Virus record (IMG/VR): IMGVR_UViG_3300025732_000246
Coordinates: 1 to 25,282 of that record
Strand: one strand, 5' to 3'
DNA: 25,282 bases
Source: a virus
Shown: positions 15,205 through 23,189 of the stretch, piece after piece
Numbering within the stretch: the stretch's first letter is position 1
Layout: the number at the start of each line of letters is the position of its first letter
The notes under the pieces: generated by a model
Seen by the model: the letters and a program-made list of their open reading frames with translations, nothing else
What the model was told of the DNA's origin: nothing
Databases searched by the model: none
Program-made: the position numbers and the translations under genes

Positions 15205-16605
15205 ATGGCACTACTCGACATTTTTGGTACGACACCATCCTACTACGGCGGTCTATTGGGTGAGGACGAGTTAAATCGCGTCCGTGAGCAAGCCCAAAAT
15301 CAAGCACTGCAAAACACCGCATTGGCACTCTTGCAAGCTGGCGCACCGAGCAGAACTCCGGGCGGTGAAGCACTCGCCATTGCTCAAGGTCTAGCGGGTG
15401 GTCAACAAGCCTACAAACAGTCAATGGAAGATGCTTTGCGCGGAAAGATGACTGAGTTACAGCTTCAAGATTTCATGATGAAGCAAAGAGAAGCACAAGC
15501 GCAAAAGACTCGTCAAGAGCAAATGCGTCAGATGTTCCCGCAAATCTTCACTCAGACTGTCACGCCCGAACAGCAAACGATGTACGGTGAAGCGGCTCCG
15601 GTGGTTCGTGACGATGAGGGCAATTTGATGCCGGGGGCACAGATTACCCCCGCACAGCGTCAAATCTCTGTTGACCCCAACAAGCTGCAAGCATTGGCGA
15701 TGTTGTCCAACGACCCATTGGCGGCATATTCGCAGATTGCCAAACTTGTGCCCGACTTGCGTAAAGCCGGATTCATTGGCGGTATGCAACAAGAAAACCC
15801 GTTTACTGCATTTGCCAAAGATGAGAGCATTCCCGCGCCATTACGCGCTGTGGCGGCTCAATACGAGAGAAGCTATGCAACGGGTCAGATCGATCAAGAA
15901 ACTGCTGATAAGCGGTTGGCTGAACTCGGCACACGGGTGCAGTCTGCTCAACAGTTTGCACAGACGCAAGCGGGGATTGAAGCGCAACGAACTTTTACGC
16001 AACAACTTCAACAAGAAATGAAGGACTTGAAAGCGCAAGGAATGCAAGATTCCAATCGCTTTAAAGAACTACAAGCGCAAAATACTGCTGCATTGCTTGA
16101 TCTTAGACGCTCACAAGAGGCTAACAAGCCGGAACAATTTTCATACTCTCAAAAGAAAGAGTTTGATGTTGTCAAAAAAGCAAATGAAGAAGCAAGAACG
16201 GCGGAAGATAGTGCATCAATTGCTGATCGTGCTATTCCATTGGTATCTCAAGCCTATGGCGGTCGGCTTGAATCTGCTCTTAAAAATGTTGCTGGAGCGG
16301 TTGGTTATTCAACACAAGCCAAAGACGCGAATGATGCTTTGCTGAGACTACAAAATCAATTGGCTGTGAAAACGCCTAAGTTCAGTGGCCCAACATCAAA
16401 TGCTGATGCTGCTCGTTACGACAAGGCTGTGGGTGATTTGGCTAATCCGAGTGTGTCCGGAACTGAAAAACTTAGAGCATTGAAAGACATTAAAGAATTA
16501 TCAGAAAAAGCTAAAAACTACGCCTCACAGCAAGAAAACTACTACTACCAAAACAACAAATCGTTGCGCGGGTTTAACTTTGAAGAAAATCCATTTGGAC
16601 GGTAA
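15205..16605 (+). CDS. Putative internal virion/ejection protein B (coiled coil)
   Basis: This 466-aa Gln/Ala-rich, largely helical protein starts MALLDIFGTTPSYYGGLLGE after GAGGA. Long coiled-coil-prone regions lie at about residues 80-110 and 240-320 (for example KRLAELGTRVQSAQQFAQTQ), separated by a Pro-containing segment. I do not recognise a named family. Its place between two other large helical, Gly-containing proteins, and the absence of enzymatic motifs, suggest a structural component delivered with the genome. The gene follows the previous stop by 8 bp and is followed by the third protein after 2 bp, so all three are probably made in fixed ratio from one transcript. Confidence 0.65.
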   Translation: MALLDIFGTTPSYYGGLLGEDELNRVREQAQNQALQNTALALLQAGAPSRTPGGEALAIAQGLAGGQQAYKQSMEDALRGKMTELQLQDFMMKQREAQAQKTRQEQMRQMFPQIFTQTVTPEQQTMYGEAAPVVRDDEGNLMPGAQITPAQRQISVDPNKLQALAMLSNDPLAAYSQIAKLVPDLRKAGFIGGMQQENPFTAFAKDESIPAPLRAVAAQYERSYATGQIDQETADKRLAELGTRVQSAQQFAQTQAGIEAQRTFTQQLQQEMKDLKAQGMQDSNRFKELQAQNTAALLDLRRSQEANKPEQFSYSQKKEFDVVKKANEEARTAEDSASIADRAIPLVSQAYGGRLESALKNVAGAVGYSTQAKDANDALLRLQNQLAVKTPKFSGPTSNADAARYDKAVGDLANPSVSGTEKLRALKDIKELSEKAKNYASQQENYYYQNNKSLRGFNFEENPFGR

Positions 16606-16607
16606 AT

Positions 16608-18821
16608 ATGACCCCCACTACAAAAGACATTTCTTTGCTGACTCAGCGTCCGGAACTTGCCGACAAGTTTGATAAGGTCTACGGTGAAGGTGCTGCGGCA
16701 AAGATTCTTGCTCAAGCCAAACCACAATCAGTTCCACAAAGGAAAGAAGAAAAAGCCGGAACCTTAGAGCAATACATGGGCGCGGCTACACGGGGTCTTG
16801 CGCCATCTGTGATTGGTGGTGCAGCACTATCCCCACTCGGGCCAATTCCGGCTCTCGTAGGGGCTTCTGCGACTGCTGGTGGGGATTTCCTAAACAGTCT
16901 GATTAACCTCATATTGGCGGGTGGTGAAAAGGTCAGTGGTCAGCAAATGCCGAGACTGCAAATGCCCTCTCAAGTCGTTCAAGATTTGATGACACGGGCC
17001 GGAGTCGCTAAACCTACTGAAACTGGCCCTCAATTGGTAGAGGCCGGAATGGGTGCATTGGGTGGCACTGCTTCTCAACTGCGCTCGATGCAACAACTTG
17101 CACAAGCTGCACCGTCCATCACGCAAAAGATTGCTCAACAGATGGCACAGCGTCCGGTTGCTCAGATGGTGACTGCACCTCCGGCTGGTGCTGCGGCTCA
17201 ATTGACAGCTCAAGCTGCTCAACCGTATGTTGGTGATATTGGGGCAATGTTGGCGGGTTTGGCGGGTGCAACGGCGGTGGGTGGTGCTGGAATGGCTATA
17301 CCAACTCGGCCCCGTCCCGCACCGAGCATGGCAGAGCAACGAGCAACCCGAGTAGCACAGACTGCGGCAGATTTAGGGTTTGAGGGTGAATCAGCATTGA
17401 CACCTGCTCAACGGGGAACCAATCGCACAGCACAAATCTTTGAGGGCGTAGTGTCGAATATCCCCGGCAGTGCTGGACAGATGACCAAACGCTACATGAA
17501 TCAAGCGGATAAGGCAGAGCAAATTCTTAACTCATTGGCTGCTAAGTTTGGTGGTATGCCGGATGCTCCCGACACTGCGATGAGTGTTGCGGCAAATGCT
17601 GTGCGTAATGCTGTGAGCAAGAATGTCGATAACATTGGTTCAAGCATTCGTGAAGTGGCATCAAAGGCTGATATTCCTCTGAGTGAAGTGCCGAACTTCC
17701 AAGATCAGATTATGAAGATTCGTGCTGGTCTACAGTCAATTCCTCCGGCTCTCAGACGCGATCCATTGTTTCAAGGGTTTGAAGAATTCTATTTTGGCAA
17801 GCCTAATGGCGAATTGGCGGCTTATGTTGAATCATTCATGACTGAATCCGGAATTGATCGCAAAAATCCTAAGTATGCTCAGACTGCGGCGCAAGTGCGT
17901 AAACAGTTGATTGATAGCGGTATTCCCGAGTTTGAATATCAAGGCTATGCACAGAAAGGGTTTATACCCGGTGCTGATTATCAAGATCAACGGGTTTTAT
18001 TTGGTCAGCTTGCAGAGGCCCAAAGCGGAACGAAGATAGGTTCAGCATTCAAACAACTGCAAAAAGAATTGGACAATGCGCGAGAAGTCACATTCAAGAA
18101 TGCTGGTATGGACGATGACCTCAAAGAATTGAAGTCGCTTCGTGCTTCGTATGGTGATGCACTTGATCTAAAGCAACGATTTTCAACGGCAAAAGATGCG
18201 ACTGTGGTTCGCTCGATCTCCACAAACGAGAGTCAAGCGGCAAACAATGTGATTCCTTTGCTAGACAATGAAGGAAAGCTAAAACTTGCTCAAGGCGTAT
18301 TGGCTGACATTAAGTTGGAATCTTTGAGTCCGGCGGGGGATTTGGACATTACCAAATTCGGTAAGACCGTAATTAAACGAAACGAACGCTCTCCCGCTAC
18401 ATTGCCAAACATCTTTGGAATGGAAGATGCAAGCACGATGATCGGTTTGGCAGATGTTGCACAAACTTCATTGAAGGCAAAGATTCCCACATCCGGAACG
18501 CAAGAACGATTGACAATGAGCAACTTGCTTACATCAATGCCCGCGAAAGTTGGTGCGGCTATGGCGGGTGGTACTGCTTTGACGGGTGAACCAATCTTAG
18601 GCACTGCATTGGCTCTCGGTACTCCGGCATTGGCAACAAAAGCATATTTGTCACCAACTGTTCAAAACCTCTATGAGAGAATGAATGTTGTTGACCCATT
18701 GCTTAACTACATGAGAGCACCAATCAATCCAATGTTGGAATACGCTGCATCTCCAAATCTTTTGTATTCTGCACCGCAAGTTCCATATATTGAATTGCGC
18801 GGAATGGCTCAACCGGACTAA
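16608..18821 (+). CDS. Putative internal virion/ejection protein C
   Basis: At 737 aa this is the largest protein in the window. It has at least three Gly/Ala-rich hydrophobic regions that could be membrane-active: about residues 64-106 (VIGGAALSPLGPIPALVGAS), about 207-230 (IGAMLAGLAGATAVGGAGMA) and about 645-675 (GAAMAGGTALTGEPILGTAL). Between them are mixed-charge helical segments. Such architecture fits a protein injected into the host envelope to form a DNA channel; this is inference from composition and from position just before the tail fibre. No peptidase, glycosidase or nucleotide-binding motif was found by eye. The ribosome site is poor, and translation may depend on the gene 2 bp upstream. 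Confidence 0.65.
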   Translation: MTPTTKDISLLTQRPELADKFDKVYGEGAAAKILAQAKPQSVPQRKEEKAGTLEQYMGAATRGLAPSVIGGAALSPLGPIPALVGASATAGGDFLNSLINLILAGGEKVSGQQMPRLQMPSQVVQDLMTRAGVAKPTETGPQLVEAGMGALGGTASQLRSMQQLAQAAPSITQKIAQQMAQRPVAQMVTAPPAGAAAQLTAQAAQPYVGDIGAMLAGLAGATAVGGAGMAIPTRPRPAPSMAEQRATRVAQTAADLGFEGESALTPAQRGTNRTAQIFEGVVSNIPGSAGQMTKRYMNQADKAEQILNSLAAKFGGMPDAPDTAMSVAANAVRNAVSKNVDNIGSSIREVASKADIPLSEVPNFQDQIMKIRAGLQSIPPALRRDPLFQGFEEFYFGKPNGELAAYVESFMTESGIDRKNPKYAQTAAQVRKQLIDSGIPEFEYQGYAQKGFIPGADYQDQRVLFGQLAEAQSGTKIGSAFKQLQKELDNAREVTFKNAGMDDDLKELKSLRASYGDALDLKQRFSTAKDATVVRSISTNESQAANNVIPLLDNEGKLKLAQGVLADIKLESLSPAGDLDITKFGKTVIKRNERSPATLPNIFGMEDASTMIGLADVAQTSLKAKIPTSGTQERLTMSNLLTSMPAKVGAAMAGGTALTGEPILGTALALGTPALATKAYLSPTVQNLYERMNVVDPLLNYMRAPINPMLEYAASPNLLYSAPQVPYIELRGMAQPD

Positions 18822-18831
18822 GGACTAAATC

Positions 18832-20304
18832 ATGCCAAAGACAAAAATCAGCGAGTACAGTGCAACCGCTAACTCAAACACAGATGTAGCATCAATCAAC
18901 ATTGATGAGGGCTGCGCCCCGAGTGGCATCAATAACGCCATTCGCGCCATCATGGGCCATCTGAAAGACTTTCAGAGTGGAACATCAAACGACCCCTTCA
19001 CCATTGGCTCTAGTGGCTCTCTAACGCTGTCCTACGGCACTGCCAACGGCGTTGCTTACCTCAATGGAAGCAAAGCAGTTACATCGGGCAGTGCGCTGAC
19101 TTTTGATGGGACAAACTTTGCCACCACTGGTACAGCATCTGCAACTAAGATGATTCCTACTGGTGGCTCTGCAACAGGCAATGGAATGTACTTGCCTGCA
19201 TCCAATACTTTGGCTTGGAGCAATAACGGCTCTGAGACTATGCGCCTTGACAGCGCAGGCAACCTTGGATTGGGTGTTACGCCTAGTGCTTGGGGCGGCT
19301 CGTTTAAAGCATTACAAATTGGACTTGGCACTTCGCTGTACAACAACGCCAGTGGAAACGGAACTTTTTTGGGTTCCAATTTTTATTGGGATGGCACAAA
19401 CAACAAATATCTAAACACCAATACTGCAACGGCATACGGGCAAAGTGCTGGTGCTCACCAGTGGTACACAGCCGCCTCCGGCACAGCAGGCAACGCCATC
19501 ACCTTCACCCAAGCAATGACGCTTGATGCTAGTGGGAATTTGGGTATTGGTACTACAAGTCCAGATACAAAATTGAATACCGAAGGCGGTAGTTTGCGCG
19601 TATCTGGAACTAGAACAGCGGGTTCATTTTTGGATGTTGCGCCGAGTAACACAGGAACAGATGGTGTTGCATTTAGCGTTAGTTACTATGGTTCTGGAAA
19701 TTATGGCCCATTGAAGTTCACCACAGGCGGCTCAGAACGAGCCCGTATCGACTCCAGCGGTAACTTGCTGGTGGGGGCGACAAGCGGTAGTGGCTTGGGT
19801 TCTTCAAAGATATATGTTTTGACCAACAATCAAAACGGCATTATTTCTCAACAGTCTGTCACTGGTTCATATTGCTATTTGTCAAACGCCTTATCAAACG
19901 GTGGCACTTACTATCATTTTCAATTTAACGAAAATGGAACGCAACGTGGTTTAATTTCTTCCAACGGAAGTGCTACCACCTACGGCACTTCATCTGATTA
20001 TCGGTTGAAGGAAAACATTGCTCCCATGACGGGCGCTTTGTCCACTGTTGCTCAACTTAAGCCATGTACATACACATGGAAAGAATCGGGCATAACAAGT
20101 CAGGGATTTATTGCACATGAGCTTCAGGCGATTGTCCCTGATGCGGTTGTCGGCGAAAAAGATGCAGTCAATGAAGATGGCTCAATCAAACCGCAAAGCA
20201 TCGACACTAGCTTCTTGGTTGCAACGCTGACTGCCGCAATCCAAGAGCAACAAGCCCTCATCACCCAACTGCAAGCCGATGTAGCGGCGCTTAAAGGAGC
20301 ATAA
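18832..20304 (+). CDS. Tail fibre with C-terminal S74 chaperone domain
   Basis: This 490-aa protein has a virion-binding-like N-terminus (KISEYSATANSNTDVASINI, then GCAPSGINNAIRAIMGHLKD) common to many phage tail fibres. The beta-rich shaft contains repeated units ending (R/T)LD(S/A)(A/S)GNLG(L/I)G. At about residue 388 it has SDYRLKENI, the signature start of the Peptidase S74 intramolecular chaperone domain, with GFIAHELQAIVPDAVVG following and a C-terminal coiled coil (QEQQALITQLQADVAALKG). In this family the chaperone trimerises the fibre and then cuts itself off at the Ser before Asp; S388 and the Lys of RLKE are the expected catalytic pair. It is the likely host-recognition fibre. AAGGA precedes the start. 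Confidence 0.92.
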   Translation: MPKTKISEYSATANSNTDVASINIDEGCAPSGINNAIRAIMGHLKDFQSGTSNDPFTIGSSGSLTLSYGTANGVAYLNGSKAVTSGSALTFDGTNFATTGTASATKMIPTGGSATGNGMYLPASNTLAWSNNGSETMRLDSAGNLGLGVTPSAWGGSFKALQIGLGTSLYNNASGNGTFLGSNFYWDGTNNKYLNTNTATAYGQSAGAHQWYTAASGTAGNAITFTQAMTLDASGNLGIGTTSPDTKLNTEGGSLRVSGTRTAGSFLDVAPSNTGTDGVAFSVSYYGSGNYGPLKFTTGGSERARIDSSGNLLVGATSGSGLGSSKIYVLTNNQNGIISQQSVTGSYCYLSNALSNGGTYYHFQFNENGTQRGLISSNGSATTYGTSSDYRLKENIAPMTGALSTVAQLKPCTYTWKESGITSQGFIAHELQAIVPDAVVGEKDAVNEDGSIKPQSIDTSFLVATLTAAIQEQQALITQLQADVAALKGA

Positions 20305-20306
20305 AC

Positions 20307-20990
20307 ATGGCAGTGCTAAAGCATCGACCTTGGGCTTTTCAGCCGCAAGAGCGAGCTTTTGCAAAGGCGGCAGGTAAAACAACCTATTTCACGGGTCGCT
20401 CATGCAAACATGGACATATTGCCCCAAGATGTACAGCAAGCGGATGTTGTGTGGAGTGCGCCAAAATCACCCAAAAACTCACTGTGCAAAAACGGCTAAA
20501 ACATAATCCAAGCTGGTATGCAGAAAATTATGCAAAGAATCCAGAGCGCTATAGGGCAATGTCAGCAAAATACAGGGAAAATAACCCAGAAAAAGTTAAG
20601 ATAACTGCATTGAAATCAATTCAAAAGCGTAAGCCGTTGAAGGCGGCGGCAGAGCGTGCGAGACAAGCGGCAAAACTCAAAGCAACACCGACTTGGCTTA
20701 CAAAACAAGATTGGCTTCAAATGGATGCCGTGTATGTTGCGGCAAGTAAAACAACGCAACTTGCAGGCTTTAAATGCCATGTAGATCACATCGTTCCCTT
20801 GCAGGGAAAATCTGTTTGTGGGTTGCATGTTCCATGGAATTTAAGAGTTGTTTCACAAAGCTACAACAGCAAGAAACGAAACTCTCTTGATGAAGCAGTA
20901 CTTTTTAACCCATCCTCAATGGGTAGCGTGATGGTTCATAGTTCGGCATTGCCGTGGAATTGGATAAAGGAGCAAAATCATGCAAGTTAA
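20307..20990 (+). CDS. HNH endonuclease
   Basis: This 227-aa protein has an N-terminal cysteine/histidine cluster (C33, H35, H37, C42, C47, C48, C51) that looks like a zinc-binding finger, and a very basic helical middle (residues 55-130). Its C-terminal HNH nuclease core has CHVDHIVPLQG (H158, D160, H161), GLHVPWNLR (N178) and YNSKKRN (N187, N192). HNH enzymes cut DNA at one metal-bound site. The ribosome site AAAGGAG lies in the last codons of the tail fibre gene, 2 bp before this start. Free-standing HNH genes between structural genes are typical of homing endonucleases, but packaging or host-takeover roles also exist. The frame is intact and overlaps the next gene by 11 bp. Confidence 0.9.
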   Translation: MAVLKHRPWAFQPQERAFAKAAGKTTYFTGRSCKHGHIAPRCTASGCCVECAKITQKLTVQKRLKHNPSWYAENYAKNPERYRAMSAKYRENNPEKVKITALKSIQKRKPLKAAAERARQAAKLKATPTWLTKQDWLQMDAVYVAASKTTQLAGFKCHVDHIVPLQGKSVCGLHVPWNLRVVSQSYNSKKRNSLDEAVLFNPSSMGSVMVHSSALPWNWIKEQNHAS

Positions 20991-21267
20991 TTGGAATGTT
21001 TCTCAGACTGACAGATATTTGGATAGCGGGTTTGTTTACTGTGCCCACTGGCAAGCAGTTGCAACAGATGGAGACTACTCAGCATCCATCATCAATACTT
21101 GCTCATGGACAGGTGAACCCACTGTTTCCTATGTTTCTTTGACTCAAGCTGATGTGTTGGCTTGGGTGTGGCAGTCTGTGGATAAAGAGGCTGTAGAGGC
21201 CGCTTTGGAGGCTCAGATTGCTGAACAAAAGGCTCCCAAAATTGCAAGGGGTCTACCTTGGAACTGA
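20980..21267 (+). CDS. Conserved small phage protein (possibly DUF7936)
   Basis: This 95-aa protein contains VNWNVSQTDRYLDSGFVYCA, HWQAVATDGDYSASI, LTQADVLAWVWQSV and the C-terminal EAQIAEQKAPKIARGLPW. I have seen this combination in many phages after tail fibre genes, and believe it corresponds to DUF7936, though I am not certain of the number. The function is unknown. The ribosome site AAAGGAG lies at good spacing from the ATG at 20980. It is followed by, and overlaps by 10 bp, a TTG-started small gene. Confidence 0.75.
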   Translation: MQVNWNVSQTDRYLDSGFVYCAHWQAVATDGDYSASIINTCSWTGEPTVSYVSLTQADVLAWVWQSVDKEAVEAALEAQIAEQKAPKIARGLPWN

Positions 21268-21407
21268 ATCTGACTTTGACTGTTGATGAGGTGAACAACA
21301 TCCTTCATGTGTTGGGTGAACTGCCCACCCGCATGAATGCCTACCCACTCTTGATGAAGATCAAAGAGCAAGCAGAGGCGCAATTACCGAAAGAACCAAA
21401 TGAGTGA
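21258..21407 (+). CDS. 49-aa conserved phage protein with TTG start
   Basis: From TTG at 21258 the frame encodes 49 residues beginning MELNLTLTVDEVNNILHVLG, then ELPTRMNAYPLLMKIKEQA. The first in-frame ATG is far inside, so the gene is missed if only ATG is allowed. AAGGGG ends 7 nt before the TTG, a near-ideal ribosome site. Similar small proteins with VDEVNxIL and a PLLxKI helix are familiar from phages at this locus, but have no known role. The protein looks wholly helical. It overlaps the previous gene by 10 bp and the next by 8 bp, which fits the coupled layout. Confidence 0.75.
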   Translation: MELNLTLTVDEVNNILHVLGELPTRMNAYPLLMKIKEQAEAQLPKEPNE

Positions 21408-21594
21408 AATCGAGCGAGAATTTGCCGTTCATCAAGCTATTTGCGATCAACGGTATAAAACCATTGAGGACAAGTTAGAGTCCGGCAAACAGCGAATGAA
21501 GATGATTGAAATACAACTCTACATTGTAATCGCGGCTATCTTGTTTGGCCCCGGCGTTGCTGCCGACATTGTGAAAAAGCTATTGGGGATTTGA
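21400..21594 (+). CDS. Small single-TM protein, XhlA/holin-accessory-like
   Basis: This 64-aa protein has a polar, coiled-coil-prone N-terminal half (EREFAVHQAICDQRYKTIED, then KLESGKQRMK). One hydrophobic segment follows at about residues 39-56 (QLYIVIAAILFGPGVAA), then a short basic-amphipathic tail. Layouts with a cytoplasmic helix followed by one TM segment occur in XhlA-like proteins that assist or act as holins. Its place at the head of the lysis region fits, but homology to XhlA is not established here. The ATG at 21400 lies inside the end of the upstream gene (8-bp overlap). Confidence 0.7.
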   Translation: MSEIEREFAVHQAICDQRYKTIEDKLESGKQRMKMIEIQLYIVIAAILFGPGVAADIVKKLLGI

Positions 21595-21613
21595 CATTGA
21601 CCCTCTCACGCTA

Positions 21614-22294
21614 TTGGCAATGGCAAACGGATGTGTTGCCGCCATCCGAAAAGGGTGTGAGTTATACAAAGATGTTAAGGGCACGATTTCTGCGGCGCAA
21701 AAGACAGCCAAAGAAGTTACAGCCATTGCAGAGGAAGTCGGTGGTTTCTTTGGTTTCTTCAAGAAGAAAAAGCCGACAGTTAAGCCAGTTGATGTACCCA
21801 AGCCGAAAAAGGCTGAACCCGAAGTTTGGGATGAGGGTCGTGTTGTGGCTGACTTGGCGGCGAATCTCGGTCAGTTCTTCAAAATTCAGCAACAGCTTGC
21901 AGACCACATTCGTGAAGAAGAAGAGAAGTCTAAGAATGTTTATGACCCAGATCAGAACATCATGGAATCTGCTCTTAACCGAGAACTGGCAAAAACTCAG
22001 TTTGAAAAGCTATCTAAGGAAATTAGAGAGATCATGGTGTATCAAAGTCCCCCCGAGTTAGGGAACTTGTACACCCGTGTGAATCAAATGAGGGTGCAGA
22101 TCATTGAAGAGCAAGAGCAAGCAAGATTGGCACAAGAGAAACGACAACGAGAAGCTGAATGGCAACGGCGCAAAGTAATTTCGGCAATTCAAGACAAGGC
22201 CATCTACGGGGCCGTATGCCTAATTTTCATGTTGTATCTGATTCTGTTTTTCAGCCTTCTCGTAATGGACAGAAAAGTAAGATGGGGTTTCTGA
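21614..22294 (+). CDS. C-terminally anchored charged helical protein
   Basis: This 226-aa protein has an N-terminal helix with the segment CVAAIRKGCELYKDVKG, then a Lys/Pro-rich linker (residues 49-68). A long charged helical region (about 85-190, with EEEEKSKN, LAKTQFEKLSKEIREI and EEQEQARLAQEKRQREAE) leads to one C-terminal TM segment (about 198-217). Most of the protein should therefore be cytoplasmic. I recognise the general type from phage lysis regions but no name. The start is uncertain: TTG at 21614 is used here and ATG at 21620 is possible, but neither has a ribosome site. ATT at 21596 sits 7 nt after GGGG and would add six residues. The + frame starting at 21591 overlaps it and is not believed. 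Confidence 0.75.
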   Translation: MAMANGCVAAIRKGCELYKDVKGTISAAQKTAKEVTAIAEEVGGFFGFFKKKKPTVKPVDVPKPKKAEPEVWDEGRVVADLAANLGQFFKIQQQLADHIREEEEKSKNVYDPDQNIMESALNRELAKTQFEKLSKEIREIMVYQSPPELGNLYTRVNQMRVQIIEEQEQARLAQEKRQREAEWQRRKVISAIQDKAIYGAVCLIFMLYLILFFSLLVMDRKVRWGF

Positions 22295-22476
22295 TTGCAT
22301 TAGTCGCTATGGTTATTGTGTTTGCGCTGATGCTGCCTTTGATTGGTAGCATCTACTACGACACACTTGCCACTCAAAAAGAGAGCAAGGCTCAGATCGA
22401 GAGGATGGAGCGACTTCGTAAACAATTGGAAGAAGAACGCAAATCATTGGAGAAACTCAAGAATGAATCAAAATAA
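22282..22476 (+). CDS. N-anchored coiled-coil membrane protein
   Basis: This 64-aa protein starts MGFLIALVAMVIVFALMLPL, a TM segment or uncleaved signal anchor. An Arg/Lys/Glu coiled coil follows (residues about 31-62, QIERMERLRKQLEEERKSLE). This is the overall layout of a short inner-membrane spanin (i-spanin), with the coil in the periplasm, but it is much shorter than Rz-type proteins, so the likeness is only structural. The ATG at 22282 is chosen because it begins the hydrophobic segment and overlaps the previous gene by 13 bp; the longer in-frame start at 22159 would lie inside that gene. It overlaps the lipoprotein gene by 14 bp. Confidence 0.7.
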   Translation: MGFLIALVAMVIVFALMLPLIGSIYYDTLATQKESKAQIERMERLRKQLEEERKSLEKLKNESK

Positions 22477-22708
22477 GTTCCTATGGATTGTGATTGCCAT
22501 ATCCATAGCGATGGTTCTCTTGTTAAGCGGGTGTGAGGACAAATACCGCTATGTGTGTCAGAACCCCGACAAATTCGATTTGCCGGAATGCCAAAAGCCC
22601 CGCTGTCTGTTTACCCAAACTTGCCCCGAGTATTTGGTGGCCCCTATCTTGACAAACAAGATCGAACCCCCGAAGGAAGAAAAGAAGGTAGAAAATGCAA
22701 CAAACTGA
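22463..22708 (+). CDS. Phage lipoprotein with four extra cysteines
   Basis: This 81-aa protein has a signal sequence with a lipobox, LLSGC, giving a lipidated Cys at position 24. The mature part starts CEDKYRYVCQNP and has cysteines at 32, 43, 48 and 54 (LPECQKPRCLFTQTCPE), probably two disulfides in the periplasm. The tail is Lys/Glu/Pro-rich. The EDKYRY-CQ-C-C-CP arrangement is familiar from lipoproteins near lysis genes in other phages. An outer-membrane partner role in lysis, or superinfection exclusion, are both possible; neither is shown. The start overlaps the coiled-coil membrane protein by 14 bp, and the end overlaps the holin-like gene by 14 bp. Confidence 0.85.
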   Translation: MNQNKFLWIVIAISIAMVLLLSGCEDKYRYVCQNPDKFDLPECQKPRCLFTQTCPEYLVAPILTNKIEPPKEEKKVENATN

Positions 22709-23189
22709 AACAAAGTACACCATGAACGACAAAATTCAATTGGTCGAAACTTATGTTTGGGCTAGTGTCGTTTTGATTGTGACCGTCATTCTCGCGGGTA
22801 TTGTCGTCGCAATGCTGTATTCGGTTACCTTCGTGACACAGCCAATCAAGAGCATGGCCCCCATCGATCAAGCATATTTGAAGATGATGAACGATATTGT
22901 TTTGCTCATCGTTGGTGGCATCGGTGGCGTAATGAGTAGAAAGGGTGTTCAAGCGATTACAGACAGAATTAGCACCCCTACCCCACCACCCACTGTTTTA
23001 TCGCCTTCTACGCCCGTTTCAGCGCCTTCTAGCCCACCTCCTTCCGGTGCTTTGCCCGTGTGGGTCAATCCACCCTTAGATGAAAGTTGGACTCCCCCAC
23101 CTCCCCCCACTACCCCACCCCAACATTTGGAAGCTGATTCTGTGCGTGAGGAAATCGCCCTTGCTCGGCATGAGGTGAAGAATGGTTAA
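22695..23189 (+). CDS. Putative holin with proline-rich tail
   Basis: This 164-aa protein has two predicted TM segments (about residues 22-44, WASVVLIVTVILAGIVVAML; and 67-81, DIVLLIVGGIGGVMS). A remarkable Pro/Ser/Thr-rich region follows (about 94-143, with STPTPPPTVLSP and TPPPPPTTPPQH), ending in a charged tail. Two TM segments beside the spanin and endolysin genes suit a class II-type holin, which makes the inner-membrane hole timing lysis. The proline-rich extension is longer than in textbook holins. The start at 22695 follows AGAAGG and overlaps the lipoprotein gene. A second ATG at 22722 would remove nine residues and could give a second, shorter form, as in dual-start holins. Confidence 0.72.
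   Translation: MQQTETKYTMNDKIQLVETYVWASVVLIVTVILAGIVVAMLYSVTFVTQPIKSMAPIDQAYLKMMNDIVLLIVGGIGGVMSRKGVQAITDRISTPTPPPTVLSPSTPVSAPSSPPPSGALPVWVNPPLDESWTPPPPPTTPPQHLEADSVREEIALARHEVKNG

Noticed and set aside
21591-22061. 156-codon + frame from TTG at 21591
   Set aside because: It overlaps the 226-aa gene in another frame. The product is Arg/Ser-rich without pattern, while the 226-aa frame gives a coherent helical protein with a TM segment. The longer frame is preferred.
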